Source of the DNA: Bacillota bacterium
Lineage (GTDB): Bacteria; Bacillota; UBA4882; UBA8346
NCBI GenBank assembly: GCA_023436305.1
Contig: JAEZJQ010000108.1
Location: forward strand, 16,675 to 80,674
Length of the DNA: 64,000 nt
Direction: 5' to 3'
The position numbers were made by a program, and so were the translations under genes. The notes under the pieces are model-generated. The model was not told where the DNA came from. It ran no database searches and worked only from the letters and a program-made list of their open reading frames with translations. Shown piece after piece: positions 42,931-50,750 of the stretch (its first letter is position 1; the number at the start of each line of letters is the position of its first letter).

Positions 42931-44152
42931 TTTTAAACAACTCCATCGGTTTTAATTTGGTAAGCCGAATGATTAGATAAAGGCCGGTAATTAAAATAAA
43001 ACCGGAAATGACGATAAACTGCATTATAATACTTGAAATTCCGATTAACGGATATAAGCGCTGATATCCTCCAAAGGTTACCCTGATTGCTTCCGATTGA
43101 ATGGGTATTCCGATCTTATTTAATAAACCGATGACTAATCCTCCCAGGATAATGCCCGGGATAATAAAATAGATGATTAACATGGTCAACTCACCGACAA
43201 AAACTCCGGCGATTTGCGCTTTGTTTAAACCCATACTAATCATTGTGCTATATTCTTTTTTCCGTTCTTCAACCACCGAATACAAGGTATCATATAAAAA
43301 TACCATTACAATTAGCATCGTAATCGCCCAAATAACCCAAAATGAAATAATCTGGGCATTAGCGACCGACAAGATCGTAGCTCCGTAATTGCTCCATTGG
43401 GTGATATTTAAACCGGTCTCTGTCAAGAATTTATTTAAATTAGTAATCGTGTTTGTCTCTTGTGTCCGGTTTTTCATGTTGATAATAATTTCGGTAGCTT
43501 TTGTATCGCCATCATTCATTAATGTCTGGATTTGTTTCATTGAAACAATTGCCATATGCCCGCTGAAAAGCCGGGATACACCCAGAATCTGATATATTCC
43601 TTTAACTAAAAAGAAATCGATATTGCGCCGCCCTTCAGGGGTAACCACTTCGACTGTTATACTATCGCCGACATTTACTCCCAGTTTTTCAGCGGTTCCC
43701 GAAGTGATCAGGATTTGGTTCTCACTATCAAAAGTCAAATTCTGACCTTTAATAATGTCTATTTTATTCTTGTAACTCTGTTCCACTCCCAGTGCCAGAA
43801 TTGATTGTTGATTGTTGTTGGAATAAGCAAACACTTTGGCCCGATACTGTTTCCGGACCGTAATATCCTTAAAACCAGCCAGCTTTTTAGCAACAGGGAC
43901 AGTGTCAAAACTAACAAGTTCCCTTGGCCATAGAGGATCGATAGTGGCGGTTTTTGGGTATACGATATAATCCCCTAAAAAATTATCAATGGCGCCACCA
44001 ATCATTTGCTTGGTAACCCCTTCACTAAAACCGGAAAATATGATTCCCATAAACGCGATTACAATTAAAGCAAAACCCAATAAAAAAGTTCGTATTCTGC
44101 GGCGCCATAAATTTTGATTACCAAACTTTAAGTAAAATAAAATCAATTTCAT
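42923..44152 (-). CDS. FtsX/LolCE-like ABC permease 1
   Basis: A 409-residue permease of the same topology as its neighbour: an N-terminal helix at about 22-44 (TFLLGFALIVIAFMGIIFSG), a large periplasmic-type domain, and three C-terminal helices including IWAITMLIVMVFLYDTLYSVVEERKKEYSTMISMGLNKAQI, with the coupling helix. The pair is diverged, so it is not a simple tandem duplication; LolC and LolE differ likewise. Its start codon overlaps the stop of the FAD protein gene by 4 bp (ATGA), indicating coupled translation of biosynthesis and export genes. Confidence 0.88.
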   Translation of the reverse strand: MKLILFYLKFGNQNLWRRRIRTFLLGFALIVIAFMGIIFSGFSEGVTKQMIGGAIDNFLGDYIVYPKTATIDPLWPRELVSFDTVPVAKKLAGFKDITVRKQYRAKVFAYSNNNQQSILALGVEQSYKNKIDIIKGQNLTFDSENQILITSGTAEKLGVNVGDSITVEVVTPEGRRNIDFFLVKGIYQILGVSRLFSGHMAIVSMKQIQTLMNDGDTKATEIIINMKNRTQETNTITNLNKFLTETGLNITQWSNYGATILSVANAQIISFWVIWAITMLIVMVFLYDTLYSVVEERKKEYSTMISMGLNKAQIAGVFVGELTMLIIYFIIPGIILGGLVIGLLNKIGIPIQSEAIRVTFGGYQRLYPLIGISSIIMQFIVISGFILITGLYLIIRLTKLKPMELFKNG

Positions 44153-45486
44153 GGTTTAACCCTTTCATTAAATTTTAAAAACTTGTTAATCTCCCGCGCA
44201 TAAATCTCCCCAGCATAGAAATAACCCGTTCCCCAATCTCCCAAACAATATATTCCCGATTTCACTGCCAGTTTCCCCAAAGGATTTTTGATGATCTCTT
44301 CGGTGCTATGCGCCCAACAATATAAAACCCCATCCGCAATCCCCGTCATCGCAAAAACTTGATGATTGGAATATATTCCGACCACTTCAAATCCAGCTTC
44401 ATAACCTATATCCGAAAGACACTTGGCTATCGAACGATACAAAAGATTGTAATCAATAGGCAATTCACCCAGGAATTCAACTTTGACAATATTGTTTTCT
44501 AAATAACTAAAATTAAGCCGGTGGTAACTTTCACCACTTAAGAATCGGCATCGCAAATATGCCGGTGTTTGGGTAAAGTTTAAGCGGTCATTTAATTTAA
44601 GAAAAAAAATATTTGATGGATACCTGGTATTTGGCTTATGTAATTCATAAACCCCGAGATTATATTTATTTAAAATTGCCCTGCTTTTCGTAAAAACCAA
44701 CACTTTAGATTGAATTAAAGTACCATCCTCCAATTCAATACTATAACGATCACAGTTGTTTTTAATATTACGAATTGGTATATATCCGAAATATCGACCT
44801 CCTTGTGTTATAAACTTCGTCAGTAAACGTGAATATATTTGTTTAAAACCATCTTTGGTAATTGCTATACTGGATATCTGCTGCCAATATGTACTCATGG
44901 CTATCAGGGAAATGTCTTCCCATGGAGCGAAAGACATAAATACATTCGCAAGTTTACTGGAAAATTGATAACTTCTTATAAAGTCCTTATATGTAGTTCG
45001 ACAATATTTTAGAAATAATGGGATATCTTTGGTCCCGAATTTTTCATTAGTTAAGGATTTCATGCTTTCTTCATTGATTCCCAAACACACCCTAAAAAAA
45101 TCATCAATTTTGGAAGACTCATCCAGAAAAAGGCTTTTTAACTCGGCTTCGAATTTTGGAAACGAACGATTCCGGTATAAAATTTTTCCTGCTTCTACTG
45201 GTACACCTTCGACCACTTCAAAATACTTTATTAAATCGTCAATTTGGGTCTGTAATTTATCTAAAACATATTTTACCATTCCATCTACATCATGCAAATA
45301 GGAGACCGCAATATTATAAACCCGACCATATAGTTGTATATCGCTGTTTTCGAAGCCATCGCCTTCTTTGCTCTCACTTAAAATAGAAATTGAAGTCCGG
45401 TTGGCTTGTTGTAGTAGAGCTGCCAGAATCGTACCGCTAATACCACTGCCGATGATCGTAACCTCATTGGTTATTTGTAGACTCAT
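44149..45486 (-). CDS. FAD-dependent oxidoreductase (NAD(P)-binding Rossmann)
   Basis: A 445-residue flavoprotein. The N-terminus is a Rossmann motif VTIIGSGISGTILAALL. A C-terminal GLGDWGTGYFYAGEI-like stretch (CLGDWGTGYFYAGEIY) supplies the usual FAD C-terminal contact. It is shorter and much diverged from the two CrtI-like proteins of the cluster. The substrate domain is rich in Phe, Tyr and Leu, suggesting a hydrophobic substrate. It is the second gene of the cluster, coupled to the FabG-like gene by a 4-bp overlap. It probably oxidises or desaturates the ACP-borne chain or a derived lipid. No better family name can be given. Confidence 0.75.
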   Translation of the reverse strand: MSLQITNEVTIIGSGISGTILAALLQQANRTSISILSESKEGDGFENSDIQLYGRVYNIAVSYLHDVDGMVKYVLDKLQTQIDDLIKYFEVVEGVPVEAGKILYRNRSFPKFEAELKSLFLDESSKIDDFFRVCLGINEESMKSLTNEKFGTKDIPLFLKYCRTTYKDFIRSYQFSSKLANVFMSFAPWEDISLIAMSTYWQQISSIAITKDGFKQIYSRLLTKFITQGGRYFGYIPIRNIKNNCDRYSIELEDGTLIQSKVLVFTKSRAILNKYNLGVYELHKPNTRYPSNIFFLKLNDRLNFTQTPAYLRCRFLSGESYHRLNFSYLENNIVKVEFLGELPIDYNLLYRSIAKCLSDIGYEAGFEVVGIYSNHQVFAMTGIADGVLYCWAHSTEEIIKNPLGKLAVKSGIYCLGDWGTGYFYAGEIYAREINKFLKFNERVKP

Positions 45487-46223
45487 GAAACCATTCCCCC
45501 ATCAACAATAATATTTTGGCCTGTAATATAACTTGAAAGATCGGAGGCTAAGAAAAGCGCCACATTGGCAACCTCCTCCGTCGAAGCAAAACGCTTCATC
45601 GGTACGGCTTCTTTAAATTTTAATTTAATTTCTTCGGAATACTGTTGGACCATATCCGTATCCACGTAACCTGGTGAGATGCAATTTACGGTTATTCCCA
45701 AACGGGCAATCTCCTTGGACAAAGATTTGGTAAACGATAAAATCGCTCCCTTGGCCGATGTATAATTGGTTTGTCCAGAAATTCCGATAACTCCTCCAAC
45801 AGAAGTAATATTGATGATTTTACCAAACTTCTGGGAAACCATATTAAACAATACCTCTTTAGTTACTTTCATAGTACCTCCATAAATTACGTCAACGACA
45901 TGCCACCATTTTTCCATGTTGGCCATCATGAACATGCCATCTTTAACGATTCCGGCATTATTGACCAAGATATCAATTCGCTTTATTTCCCGGATCAATG
46001 TTTGGATTAAATTCTTTACTAAAGGCTCCGAAGTAACATCAAGTTGGTGGAATTCAATATGGGTTCCAAATCGCGCTGCTTCTTCTTTAGTTTTCTCAGC
46101 ATTTTCCAAATCCGAATTATAAGTAAAAAATACATTGGCCCCATTTTCGGCAAACTTCATTACAATAGCTTTACCAATACCTTTATCTCCACCCGTTACA
46201 AATGCATTCTTCCTAGATAACAT
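45483..46223 (-). CDS. FabG-like 3-oxoacyl-ACP reductase (SDR)
   Basis: A 246-residue classical short-chain dehydrogenase. It has cofactor motif VTGGDKGIGKAI, NNAGIVKDG, catalytic Ser in NITSVGGV, YTSAK with catalytic Tyr and Lys, and SPGYVDTDM. It ends SSYITGQNIIVDGGMVS, typical of FabG. It should reduce beta-ketoacyl-ACP with NAD(P)H for the local ketosynthase pair. The start is ATG 46223, with AGAGG seven bases upstream; a longer frame runs into an insertion sequence and is not real. It is the first gene of the cluster, only 27 bp from the end of the IS630-type element. Confidence 0.92.
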   Translation of the reverse strand: MLSRKNAFVTGGDKGIGKAIVMKFAENGANVFFTYNSDLENAEKTKEEAARFGTHIEFHQLDVTSEPLVKNLIQTLIREIKRIDILVNNAGIVKDGMFMMANMEKWWHVVDVIYGGTMKVTKEVLFNMVSQKFGKIINITSVGGVIGISGQTNYTSAKGAILSFTKSLSKEIARLGITVNCISPGYVDTDMVQQYSEEIKLKFKEAVPMKRFASTEEVANVALFLASDLSSYITGQNIIVDGGMVS

Positions 46224-46249
46224 GTTAACCTCTAAAAAAGTATTTGTAA

Positions 46250-46279
46250 TATATAAGTTGAAATAAATCTTTTTAACAA
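46250..46279 (-). promoter_or_regulatory. Candidate promoter at the IS630 end reading into the lipid-like cluster
   Basis: On the minus strand TTGTTA (46279-46274) and TATATA (46255-46250) are separated by 18 bp. The -35 box lies at the inner edge of the element's terminal repeat and the -10 spans its outer junction. A transcript would start near 46243, 20 nt before the fabG-like ATG. The region is AT-rich, so chance is possible. Confidence 0.4.
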
Positions 46280-47395
46280 AATAGCCGATATTCCTTAGAA
46301 AAATTTTATATTCATAAGGATGGACCAATGAGAGTAACCAGAGAAGAATTGCAAAGAGTCAAATCAGCAATGACAATATAAAAAAAGCCCAATATTTTAA
46401 GAGATATCAAGCACTGTATCTTTACTTATCAGGCAAGAAATGCGATGAGGTAGCCAGCATAGTTGGTCTCAGTAAAATTTCAGTCAGCCGCATCAATCAG
46501 ATTTATAAGAGAGAAGGCCTTACTGGAATCCCTGACAAACCCAGGGAAGGACGTCCACGAAAGCTTACCCAACAACAAGAAGCTAAAATTAAGGAATTGA
46601 TTCTCAATCAAGTGCCTTCTGAAGTTGGATTTCCCACCGAGTTTAATTGGACCGCCGGTTTGGTTGCTAAATATATCAAACGGGCATATGGTCTTGACTA
46701 CTCCATTCGTGGTATTACAGGTATATTGGAACGTCTCGGCCTCTCTTACACCCGACCGACCTATGTACTTGCGAATGCAGATAAAGAAAAACAAGCACAA
46801 TTTGTTAAGAACTTTGAAAAAGTAAAAAAACTTGTTGGACGGTGAAATCCAGTACATCCTGTTCTGCGACGAATCAATGATCCGAGATTATCAAGCAATT
46901 CACCAAACATGGTTTGAACGCGGTAAACAGCGAGAAATCAAGACTTACGGAAAGCATCGCGGTGTTAAACTGGTTGGTGTTCTCGACTATGAATCCGGTA
47001 AAATATACTGCGAAGAGCATGAAACTTACGATGCCAAAATATTCTTGAGATTTCTTCAAAATGTATTATCAAGGTACCCTTGCGGAAAAATTGTTCTTGT
47101 GCTTGATAATGCTCGGATTCATCATGCAAAATTATTCGTGCCGTTTCTTGAAAAAAACCGAGATCGACTGATATTGATGTTTTTACCACCGTACAGTCCC
47201 GACCTGAATCTTATTGAGGGGCTGTGGAAATGGCTTAAGGAAAAAGTTGTTTATAACGTTTTTTATAAGACAGTGCCCGAAATTAGAAAGAATGTTTATA
47301 CTTTTCTAGACTACATAGGTGTTAATCCAGACTTGGTCATTGATAGACTTTGTTGTGCACTCTAGCCAGTTAACAAAATTTTTTTCACCTTATAT
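46251..47395 (+). mobile_element. IS630-type insertion sequence with imperfect terminal repeats
   Basis: The element is about 1.15 kb. Terminal inverted repeats lie at 46251-46277 and 47369-47395; reversed, they match at 23 of 27 positions, with TATA-like ends consistent with TA target use. The element holds one transposase gene broken by two frameshifts. The left end abuts the lipid-like cluster, and the right end abuts another decayed transposase. Confidence 0.85.
46328..47365 (+). pseudogene. IS630-family transposase, two frameshifts
   Basis: The transposase reads in three pieces. The first 17 codons start at ATG 46328 and hit a stop at 46379. The next frame (46381-46845) carries YLYLSGKKCDEVASIVGLSKISVSRINQIYKREG, a helix-turn-helix. 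The third frame (46832-47365) carries the DDE catalytic core: FCDESMIRDYQ, VLVLDNARIHH and PPYSPDLNLIEGLWKWLKEKV. Restoring one base near 46378 and removing one A from a seven-A run at 46824-46830 would join all pieces into one normal-length protein of about 345 residues. It is therefore probably inactive, although recent in origin because the sequence is otherwise intact. Confidence 0.88.
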
Positions 47396-47599
47396 GGTTA
47401 AAATAACTACTGTATAAATTGGAAAGAAATCAAAACGCCGCCAACTATACATTAAAAGAATTACATTTCAGGGTCTTATATGGAGAATATTTTCTATTGT
47501 TATAAGTATATCATATACCGAAACATTACGTATAGAAATTCTTTGCTGTTTTTATCCCAATTGCAAACTTTTTAATAGAAACTCGAAATATACAAACAT

Positions 47600-48090
47600 G
47601 GATGTGCTAAATTGCTAGAAATCAGTAAGGACACCGCTCTTACTTGAAGAGACATAAGGTCTTGCATGCTCTATCTCTAATTCCGGCTACTAAATTACAA
47701 GGAATCATTGAAACAGATGAAACCTACAAACTTTTCCGAGAAAGGCAGCCCAACTCAATCACAAAAGAGAAAGAGAGGCGGAGTTGCTACAAAATGCGGT
47801 ATCTGTAATGAACAAGTTTGAATTTTTAGATACCGGGGATCTAATTAAAAATACTTCCAGCCAAGTAGCAGGTTTTGGCCAAATTAACGACTAGACTCAT
47901 CAGTTAAAAATTAGTTCGCAAATCGTTCCCGGAAGTATTCTTTGTAACGATGGAGAACCTACGTTCTGTGCTTTTTGCCGGAAGGTCAAACTTACTTATA
48001 TTTTGTAAGAAAAAAACTGGGTAATCGATGGCATTTACCATATTCAAAATGTTAATGCGTTTCATAGCCGTTATTACTTAAGACAGAGCC
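47600..48090 (+). pseudogene. Decayed IS1595-family transposase
   Basis: Fragments of an ISXO2-like (IS1595) transposase can be pieced together across frames: AKLLEISKDTAL, then RHKVLHALSLIPATKLQGIIETDETY with the first catalytic Asp, KRKRGGVATKCGICNEQV, a segment with ILCNDGEPTFCAF, and YHIQNVNAFHSR near the end. Stops and frameshifts interrupt it several times. No terminal repeats are clear. It shows that the gap between the lipid-like cluster and the injection-system operon has received more than one insertion. Confidence 0.7.
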
Positions 48091-48131
48091 TTATCTTTTC
48101 TTATTGTGGTCATTTTTGGTAATCACCCGGG

Positions 48132-48575
48132 TTAATTCTTCACATTCCATCGGTTGTCGATTTCTTGAGCGGCTTTCTGATCGCCGGGAATAACCCGATT
48201 GGGCTCGCTAAACCTGGGGAAAGGTTTATGTAATGCCTCAGCGACAAATTCTTTCACACTTTTAATTTCGTTATTGGTTAAGCTTACTTGATCCGGTTCG
48301 GCAACCGGCAAAACTCCAATACAAACGTTGTTTGAAATCGCAAATAAAAACGTCTTTCCTGCTTGAAATGGAGGATATGACAGTTTATCGTAATCAATGC
48401 TTATGGGGCCAATGGTTTTTCCAGTCAAAGGATTTATCAAAATCTTGATTGATATTCGTCGATCCGCCTGAAGGACTGAAGCTGATCTTGGCAGTTTGGA
48501 AATATCAGTGATTTTTTCGATGGTTCCAACGAAGTATTCATCCACGATCCGGTTCGGTTCAAATCGGTATTCCAT
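48132..48575 (-). CDS. Hypothetical protein at the end of the eCIS operon
   Basis: A 147-residue soluble, beta-rich protein. The start is set at the third of three consecutive ATGs because AAGGAG lies eight bases upstream of it. I see no family match. It follows the probable cargo gene by 24 bp and is the last gene of the injection-system operon. The position next to a candidate toxin allows two readings: a chaperone or loading factor, or an immunity or inhibitor protein. A third possibility is a second small cargo, but it lacks the shared N-terminal motif seen in the DUF4157 protein and its neighbour. Function is unassigned. Confidence 0.65.
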   Translation of the reverse strand: MEYRFEPNRIVDEYFVGTIEKITDISKLPRSASVLQADRRISIKILINPLTGKTIGPISIDYDKLSYPPFQAGKTFLFAISNNVCIGVLPVAEPDQVSLTNNEIKSVKEFVAEALHKPFPRFSEPNRVIPGDQKAAQEIDNRWNVKN

Positions 48576-48599
48576 CATCATGCTCCTTTTTGGCCATAT

Positions 48600-49721
48600 T
48601 TACTTTAAACGGCTTTCTGTCACAAACGGGCCTTGCCAGGGACCGGTTCCTTCAGAGTCCACCATCACGAAACCATTGATAATTTTCAATTTCCGGCCCG
48701 CCCGGGTATATCCGTAATAGCCGGAGATCATATAAGCGTCTTTATATTCCTGCCGCAACTGTTCAAACAGATTATCAGGTGTATCGAGCCCGCTGATTTC
48801 CTTGGTGATGGCGGCTTTTTCAAAGCCTGCGGCGGCGGCCGTGGAACAGTTTTTGCCTAAAATATAAAATGTGCCGGGATCTTTCTTTAAATCTTCCCAA
48901 TATTGGGTAATTGTCTCGGCCTGCTTCGGAGTGGCTTTGACCAAAATCAAACTGGACTTCATATCAACCAACTTGGCCCACTCCAGATCCACATAATATG
49001 GACGGTTTACTAAAAACCAATCCATATCCGCCGATACCCCTTTAAGCCCCATGCCAATGGCTTCACCGGTTCCGCTGCCGCTTGAACCGGGGCCCCCGCC
49101 CTCGCCAAAGAAACCAACGGTTTTTTGAGCGCCTGTAGCATCCGGAACAACCATATCGGCATGTTGCTCCATCACCCCTGGATGATGTTCTTTCGAGGAT
49201 TTACCGCGGACGATTAAACCGATCCAGACTTTATTCGGATCACCCGTAGCCGTTGGGATGGCTGTGGTTTTGTAAACCGTATTGGCTTTTATATCCACTT
49301 TTGCAATCAAATCCAACGCATATTTCAACTCATCACCGGAAAATTCGTCATAAATATCCTCAACAAAACCTTTCCCGGTATGATCATTATAATTATCATT
49401 ATAGTCGTTAATCATCTCCCGGACCACCGCCGGTGGAAACTTTAAAATCCGATATACTTCATCCTCATCGGTACCTGGACCCCGAAACGCTTCACGCATT
49501 TTTTTAGCGAGCACTTGAGGGGTTTCGACCTCCGCTTTTTTACTCGTGGAGTCCCGTTGGATGGAATTTCCCCTGAGCAAGCCGAGTATAGCTTGATTCC
49601 CAAGTTCCCGCTGCATTTGTAATAATAGATGATGTGGGGAATGGGACTCTCTTGATAACGAACCATGGGGCTTGGAAACAGGGGTTGATTTTGCCTCTGA
49701 TTTAGCATATTTTTTTCCCAT
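48600..49721 (-). CDS. Probable eCIS cargo: annexin-like repeat plus permuted papain-like domain
   Basis: A 373-residue protein without signal peptide. Residues 34-50 carry LQMQRELGNQAILGLLR, the eCIS-associated N-terminal motif also found in the neighbouring DUF4157 protein. Residues about 72-141 read as one annexin repeat: MREAFRGPGTDEDEVYRIL with the GxGTDE calcium-site signature, then VVREMINDYNDNYN and EDIYDEFSGDELKYALDLI. Residues about 160-330 resemble a permuted NlpC/P60 (papain-like) fold: EQHADM (His187), a Gly-rich loop, then GKNCSTAAAAGF (Cys292) and DTPDNLFEQL. Such folds include amidases, peptidases and acyltransferases. The annexin repeat could give membrane targeting. This is a good effector candidate; the enzyme activity is inference. 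Confidence 0.72.
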   Translation of the reverse strand: MGKKYAKSEAKSTPVSKPHGSLSRESHSPHHLLLQMQRELGNQAILGLLRGNSIQRDSTSKKAEVETPQVLAKKMREAFRGPGTDEDEVYRILKFPPAVVREMINDYNDNYNDHTGKGFVEDIYDEFSGDELKYALDLIAKVDIKANTVYKTTAIPTATGDPNKVWIGLIVRGKSSKEHHPGVMEQHADMVVPDATGAQKTVGFFGEGGGPGSSGSGTGEAIGMGLKGVSADMDWFLVNRPYYVDLEWAKLVDMKSSLILVKATPKQAETITQYWEDLKKDPGTFYILGKNCSTAAAAGFEKAAITKEISGLDTPDNLFEQLRQEYKDAYMISGYYGYTRAGRKLKIINGFVMVDSEGTGPWQGPFVTESRLK

Positions 49722-49770
49722 TTGATTTCTCCAAAACTTTTATTCAATAAGACCTGTGTTTTAAATCCCG

Positions 49771-50463
49771 TTAATCTTTTTTCCCAGTCTGCTGGACCAC
49801 ATGAGTCAGTTCATGGGCGATTAATTTTTTTCCTTCCTCGTGTTCCGGTGAATATTGTCCAGTATTGAATACTATATCTTGTCCCAGCGTAAATGCTTTG
49901 GCGTTCACCGCTTGGGCTGTATCCGCCGCCTTGGAATCCGTATGAACCCTTACTCGGCTAAAATCGTATCCAAAACGGGGTTCAAAACAGTTACGCACCG
50001 GTTCGGGCAAAGGTTGGCCGCCTCCGCGCAGATTGTTGATATTTCCTTCCACATTTGAATCCACGGTTGAGGCCGTTTCGGAAGCTGCTTTGGCTTGGAG
50101 CGGTTCTTCCTCTTCTTTCGGGGATTGTCGCTGAATCAGTGGAGTAATTTTTCCCGCCAGCGGACTGGTATGTAATGTTTCTTCCTCTTCCGGCGATTGG
50201 CTTTGAACAACCGGATCCGGCATACGCATTACCTGATCGGCCAGCTGATCCGCTTCTTGTTCATACGTATCATTCGGTTGGCCCACGGTTAATTTGGTTT
50301 GGAATTGGCCTATCCGCAGCAGTTGCAATATACCTTGATTGCCGATATTTTGTTGCATCTGCAGAAATGGATGTGCCGCCGAAGGCGCTATTTTCGGGTT
50401 TACCCGGGAAGCCTGATTCGATTCGACTACAATTTTTGGCAGACTCATATGCTCCATACTCAT
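49771..50463 (-). CDS. DUF4157 (eCIS core domain) protein with HExxH motif
   Basis: A 230-residue protein of the DUF4157 family, a marker of extracellular contractile injection systems. The N-terminus contains LQMQQNIGNQGILQLLR (34-50). Then comes TVGQPNDTYEQEADQLADQVMRMP, a low-complexity Glu/Gln-rich linker, and the C-terminal domain PEPVRNCFEPRFGYDFSRVRVHTD...AFTLGQDIVFNTGQYSP, ending in AHELTHVVQQTG. HELTH (217-221) is a zinc-metallopeptidase motif. Members are found as cargo or as processing and loading factors. It starts with ATG 50463 after GGGTGG and lies between the small coiled-coil gene and the cargo gene. Confidence 0.9.
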   Translation of the reverse strand: MSMEHMSLPKIVVESNQASRVNPKIAPSAAHPFLQMQQNIGNQGILQLLRIGQFQTKLTVGQPNDTYEQEADQLADQVMRMPDPVVQSQSPEEEETLHTSPLAGKITPLIQRQSPKEEEEPLQAKAASETASTVDSNVEGNINNLRGGGQPLPEPVRNCFEPRFGYDFSRVRVHTDSKAADTAQAVNAKAFTLGQDIVFNTGQYSPEHEEGKKLIAHELTHVVQQTGKKD

Positions 50464-50503
50464 TCAAATCACCCCACCCATAACATCAATAAAATCCAGG
50501 TGT

Positions 50504-50704
50504 TTACGATATATTGGAAGATTTACTTGTTTCGGCGGTATCCGCCTTGGCCAACTCCTCCTCGATGGCTTGAATCGCCCCGCTAATCCGGAGCAAAGTA
50601 TCCCGTAAGGTGGCCTGTTTGGCTTCCATTTCCGCCATCATTTTTTGTCCCGCCTCAAATTCGGCTTTCAGTTCCGTCAGTCTTTTTTCCAATTGTGCGC
50701 GCAT
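50504..50704 (-). CDS. Small coiled-coil protein of the eCIS operon
   Basis: A 66-residue coiled-coil protein: QLEKRLTELKAEFEAGQKMM, then LRDTLLRISGAIQAIEEEL, and a short polar tail. The pattern is that of a small helical family seen beside tail and injection-system genes, often near fibre or DUF4157 genes. It has no enzymatic residues. GGAGG precedes the ATG by nine bases. It may be an assembly chaperone or a bundle contact in the fibre region; the role is unknown. Confidence 0.75.
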   Translation of the reverse strand: MRAQLEKRLTELKAEFEAGQKMMAEMEAKQATLRDTLLRISGAIQAIEEELAKADTAETSKSSNIS

Positions 50705-50750
50705 TTGATTTAACCTCCGTTTAAAATACGTAAAGCAAGTGGTTTATTTA

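Noticed and set aside
27392..46223. Ladderane lipid cluster
   Set aside because: KS, FabZ, ACP and CrtI-like genes fit, but no radical SAM enzymes or methyltransferases are present, and the export and BtrH-like genes are not part of proposed ladderane loci.
27392..46223. Standard aryl-polyene cluster
   Set aside because: No aryl starter ligase or ammonia-lyase, MMPL exporter, thioesterase-glycosyltransferase set or second ACP is seen; only the KS/CLF, dehydratase, reductase and LolA parts are shared.
46328..46845. Programmed ribosomal frameshifting in the IS630 transposase
   Set aside because: The first shift would have to happen before the A run, because the stop precedes it, and the second needs a +1 shift at a run that favours -1. 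Two ordinary indels explain it better.
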